Shown piece by piece: positions 30,678-32,583 of a stretch of 32,583 bases of DNA. Each line of letters starts with the position of its first letter. The first letter of the stretch is position 1. The translations under genes were made by a program, and so were the position numbers. Location: positions 1-32,583 of the forward strand of contig JAZTXK010000061.1 in the NCBI GenBank assembly GCA_045636385.1, given 5' to 3'. The stretch is from CAG-390 sp045636385 (GTDB taxonomy: Bacteria; Bacillota; Clostridia; Oscillospirales; CAG-272). A model generated the notes under the pieces. It was not told where the DNA came from. It saw only the letters and a program-made list of their open reading frames with translations, and searched no databases.

Positions 30678-30714
30678 AAACCCGACAGACTTTAAAAATC
30701 TATCGGGTTTTTTG
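30678..30714. terminator. Bidirectional terminator between convergent genes
   Basis: AAACCCGACAGA (30678-30689) pairs with TCTATCGGGTTT (30699-30710) with one mismatch, with A runs on the left and T runs on the right, so it works for both strands. Confidence 0.9.
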
Positions 30715-30720
30715 TTATTC

Positions 30721-31656
30721 TCAATAGTATAATTCCGATATTATCCGTTTGCAGTCTTCTTGGTTCATTCCGCATTTGAGCAGGGGATGATACAGCAGGC
30801 GTAAGATCAGCATATCAATATCGGTCATTTCCTGCGGAGACGAAAAGCCAGAATAAATAATGCTGTCCGATCTCAGTGAAGTATCCTGTATCGGTCCGAG
30901 ACTGTTATATATTTCTTCCATTATGACGGAATTCCGAAGCTCCTGACCAATATCGTTGCGGATGCAAATGACAGAATCGTATATTTCGTCGTTTGTGTAC
31001 CAGAATGTAACGTATCCGTCATTGCCGTCGCAGTTGTGCCCAATTATAACTGAAAATTCATTGGCGGGACAAAAATGTATCTTCATATTGGCGGTGTTCG
31101 GGTCATTTGTTTGTGAGATTCCGGGAAAACCGTCTACACTGTTGAGAAATGAAGCCATTTTGTCAATGACAGCTATGTCATCTGCCGTAGGCGTGCCGAA
31201 GAGCATGTAAAAGATGGGAGTTTCCCACTTCTGAAGCCGTGTCGGATCTCCCGAATTGACAAATTCCGCATCAAGGCAGACCTCGGCAAAGTATCTGACG
31301 GCATCATTCAAAGAAAGCGAAGGCAGATAAAGCTCGGAATGCATTTCCTCGGCAGTTGTGATTTCCGGCGCGGAGGTAGTCTCGGGTACGTCGGTAGTCT
31401 CGGGTGCAATAGTGGTATCGGGAGCAATTGTAGTTTCAGGAATGATCGTAGTTTCGGGAGCTTCGGTTTCGGTATTGCTTACGGTGGTTTCAGTTTCGGA
31501 GAAAGGCTCCGTGGACGGCGGGGCGGATGTGGATTCGATCGGTAGAGTTGTGTCGGCTTCACCGAAAGAGTCAGCCGTACATCCGAAAGATAACACAGCC
31601 GAGATCGCTAAAAGCCATATAAAAATCGATTTAAGAATAAGTTTCAAATCAATCAC
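30721..31656 (-). CDS. DUF2927 domain lipoprotein with Thr/Glu/Pro linker
   Basis: The 311-residue product has a hydrophobic N-terminal segment ending in SFGC (Cys26), a slightly irregular lipobox, so it is probably a membrane-anchored lipoprotein. Residues about 34-105 are a low-complexity ETT-x-x-P linker similar in style to those of the surface array. The C-terminal 200 residues match my memory of DUF2927: RLQKWETPIFYMLFG, a central VSxIxGFPGIS-like region, VIMEEIYNSLGPIQDT, and DIDMLILRLLYHPLLKCGM. No function is established for this domain. I am fairly confident in the domain call but could not search it. It has its own promoter. Confidence 0.78.
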   Translation of the reverse strand: MIDLKLILKSIFIWLLAISAVLSFGCTADSFGEADTTLPIESTSAPPSTEPFSETETTVSNTETEAPETTIIPETTIAPDTTIAPETTDVPETTSAPEITTAEEMHSELYLPSLSLNDAVRYFAEVCLDAEFVNSGDPTRLQKWETPIFYMLFGTPTADDIAVIDKMASFLNSVDGFPGISQTNDPNTANMKIHFCPANEFSVIIGHNCDGNDGYVTFWYTNDEIYDSVICIRNDIGQELRNSVIMEEIYNSLGPIQDTSLRSDSIIYSGFSSPQEMTDIDMLILRLLYHPLLKCGMNQEDCKRIISELYY

Positions 31657-31666
31657 CTCATTCTAT

Positions 31667-31695
31667 ATTATAGCACAAAACCGTACATTCTGCAA
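31667..31695 (-). promoter_or_regulatory. Promoter of the DUF2927 lipoprotein gene
   Basis: On the minus strand: TTGCAG (31695-31690), 17-bp spacer, TATAAT (31672-31667), extended -10 TGC. Confidence 0.8.
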
Positions 31696-31704
31696 TAGAG
31701 ACGA

Positions 31705-31735
31705 AAAAAGAGCTATCACATCGATAGCTCTTTTT
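31705..31735 (-). terminator. Terminator of the Gx-transporter unit
   Basis: AAAAAGAGCTATC (31705-31717) pairs with GATAGCTCTTTTT (31723-31735). The stem reaches into the stop codon of the Gx-transporter gene (31734-31736). Confidence 0.9.
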
Positions 31736-32228
31736 ATAATTTCATTTTATCAAGCCGTTTGAGTATCATCGCGGCGCAGAGACCGATCAGCACTCCCGCG
31801 ATCGTTCCGCTGATGAAGAGGACGGGGAGATAGTACGCTATCTGTGCCGTTTCCATAACCAGGCAGGCGGTTGCGATCTGACCGATATTGTGGAGTATTC
31901 CGCCCGCAACGCTTACGGTAACGGGGGCGAAAAGGTTCGTTTTTTTGAGCAGTATCATTCCGATAAGGCTCAGCGTTGCGCCGACGAGGGAGTAGATCAT
32001 CGAAAGGGGTGTGCCAAAGAGGATTCCGACGAGGATTACTCGCAGAATGCTGACGATCGCGGTGTCCTTTGCTCCGATCTTGTAGAGCATAAAGACCATA
32101 ACGATGTTCGGCAGACCCATCTTGACGCCCGGAACAGCCATAAGCGGCGGTATCTGGCTTTCAACGAAGGACAGTATCATTGAAAGCGCGATGCACATTC
32201 CCAAGAACGCGACTTTTTTCGTCTTCAT
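31734..32228 (-). CDS. Gx transporter family membrane protein
   Basis: The 164-residue product matches the Gx transporter family, long annotated as heptaprenyl diphosphate synthase component I. It opens KKVAFLGMCIALSMILSFVE with the signature ESQIPPLMAVPGVKMGLPNI at about 23-42, followed by about five hydrophobic segments including a Gly-rich AGGILHNIGQIATACLV stretch. It behaves like an ECF-type substrate-binding membrane component. In clostridia it often sits beside a NusG-domain-II protein, as here, and near flavin or Rnf-type redox genes. The transported substrate is unknown. Confidence 0.88.
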   Translation of the reverse strand: MKTKKVAFLGMCIALSMILSFVESQIPPLMAVPGVKMGLPNIVMVFMLYKIGAKDTAIVSILRVILVGILFGTPLSMIYSLVGATLSLIGMILLKKTNLFAPVTVSVAGGILHNIGQIATACLVMETAQIAYYLPVLFISGTIAGVLIGLCAAMILKRLDKMKL

Positions 32229-32250
32229 AATACTGTCCTCCTTTTAAATG

Positions 32251-32412
32251 CAATTGTAAAACTGCGTTTTACAATTAAAATCCGCGCGGCGGGGTTACGC
32301 GCGCTTATCGCCGCTTGACAAAATCATAGATTTTGTCAGCTCCCCTCGGCGCGCGGACTCGCTTTGCTCGTCTAAGTGGTGTTTTTTTGGCGGCAAAGCC
32401 GCCAAAAAAACA
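32251..32412 (+). repeat. Multi-hairpin intergenic repeat, copy D
   Basis: Stem AATTGTAAAAC (32252-32262)/GTTTTACAATT (32266-32276); stem TGACAAAATC (32316-32325)/GATTTTGTCA (32329-32338); the GCTCCCCTCGGCGCGCGGA box; GACTCGCTTTGCTCGTC; and a perfect 14-bp stem GTTTTTTTGGCGGC (32381-32394)/GCCGCCAAAAAAAC (32398-32411). It lies between the NusG-II and Gx-transporter genes. Confidence 0.92.
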
Positions 32413-32434
32413 AAATTAATTATAATGGAATGTT

Positions 32435-32583
32435 TTAACTTACTAAGTCAATTGATTCCTCCGTACCGAAAACGGTGACGGTCAGCTTGTTGGGCAGGCA
32501 GGTGATGTCCTCGCCCGTCATTGAGATTTTGCCCTGGTGAACGCTGAGCTTGTCGGGGCAGTTTGCATCGGTAAGATACGCCT
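32435..32583 (-). CDS. NusG domain II protein, C-terminal fragment cut by window edge
   Basis: Reading leftward from the window edge, the last 48 codons give AYLTDANCPDKLSVHQGKIS, then MTGEDITCLPNKLTVTVFGT and EESIDLVS before a stop at 32435-32437. The CPDKxxxxxG and I-x-C-L-P-N-x-L-x-V pattern is the end of the NusG domain II family (a small beta-fold protein, usually with one N-terminal membrane anchor, not the transcription factor itself). It is upstream of the Gx transporter on the same strand, the usual pairing. The start lies outside the window. Confidence 0.85.
   Translation of the reverse strand, partial: AYLTDANCPDKLSVHQGKISMTGEDITCLPNKLTVTVFGTEESIDLVS

Overview
This window looks like chromosomal DNA from an uncultured, probably gut-dwelling member of the class Clostridia (Firmicutes; Oscillospirales or Christensenellales type). 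The evidence is the Firmicutes housekeeping order yicC-remA-rpoZ-priA-def-fmt, a CD1247-type acidic protein behind efp, an anaerobic flavodiiron-rubredoxin fusion, a NusG-II/Gx-transporter pair, Gram-positive signal peptides with LPXTG-like tails, and AT-rich near-consensus sigma-A promoters set in moderately GC-rich coding sequence. No rRNA, tRNA, CRISPR array or intact insertion sequence was seen.

Layout. Positions 1-5580 hold a leftward housekeeping operon: yicC, remA, rpoZ, priA, def and the first codons of fmt. Hairpin-rich repeats fill the fmt-def gap and the place where gmk usually sits. Positions 5750-8832 run rightward: efp, an acidic Cys-rich protein, a membrane protein and an FAD oxidoreductase. 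Positions 8833-9995 have no conventional gene but are highly organised: a terminator, a leftward orphan promoter with a short transcription unit, and a rightward orphan promoter driving a roughly 440-nt structured RNA that ends in a strong terminator. The flavodiiron gene follows with its own promoter. Positions 11325-17005 are mixed: a DUF559 gene apparently lacking a normal start codon, a 330-bp long-inverted-repeat element, two PHP-domain phosphoesterases, a helix-turn-helix regulator and small membrane proteins. Positions 17025-21043 are a rightward operon of a YhhN-like membrane protein, a ketopantoate-reductase-like enzyme, a non-secreted sialidase-fold protein and a metallophosphoesterase.

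The most striking region is 21120-29796: six consecutive paralogous secreted proteins, each with its own promoter and terminator. They read as a three-gene block (A-B-C) duplicated in tandem (A'-B'-C'). A and B types carry two related all-beta-looking domains and a PPTTGD sortase-type tail. The C type adds an SGNH/GDSL hydrolase domain and carries a different C-terminal tail built on KGCGS. This suggests a highly expressed cell-surface system in which non-catalytic and catalytic members are anchored by two different routes. No sortase or other processing enzyme lies in the window.

The right end holds a TIM-barrel sugar isomerase-like gene, then a leftward DUF2927 lipoprotein and a Gx-transporter/NusG-II pair.

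The intergenic DNA holds at least four repeat types: a multi-hairpin element with compensatory changes between copies (4 copies), a short-period 8-mer plus hairpin element (3 copies), a long inverted repeat, and trains of minihairpins. All functional calls rest on reading the sequence; no database search was run.
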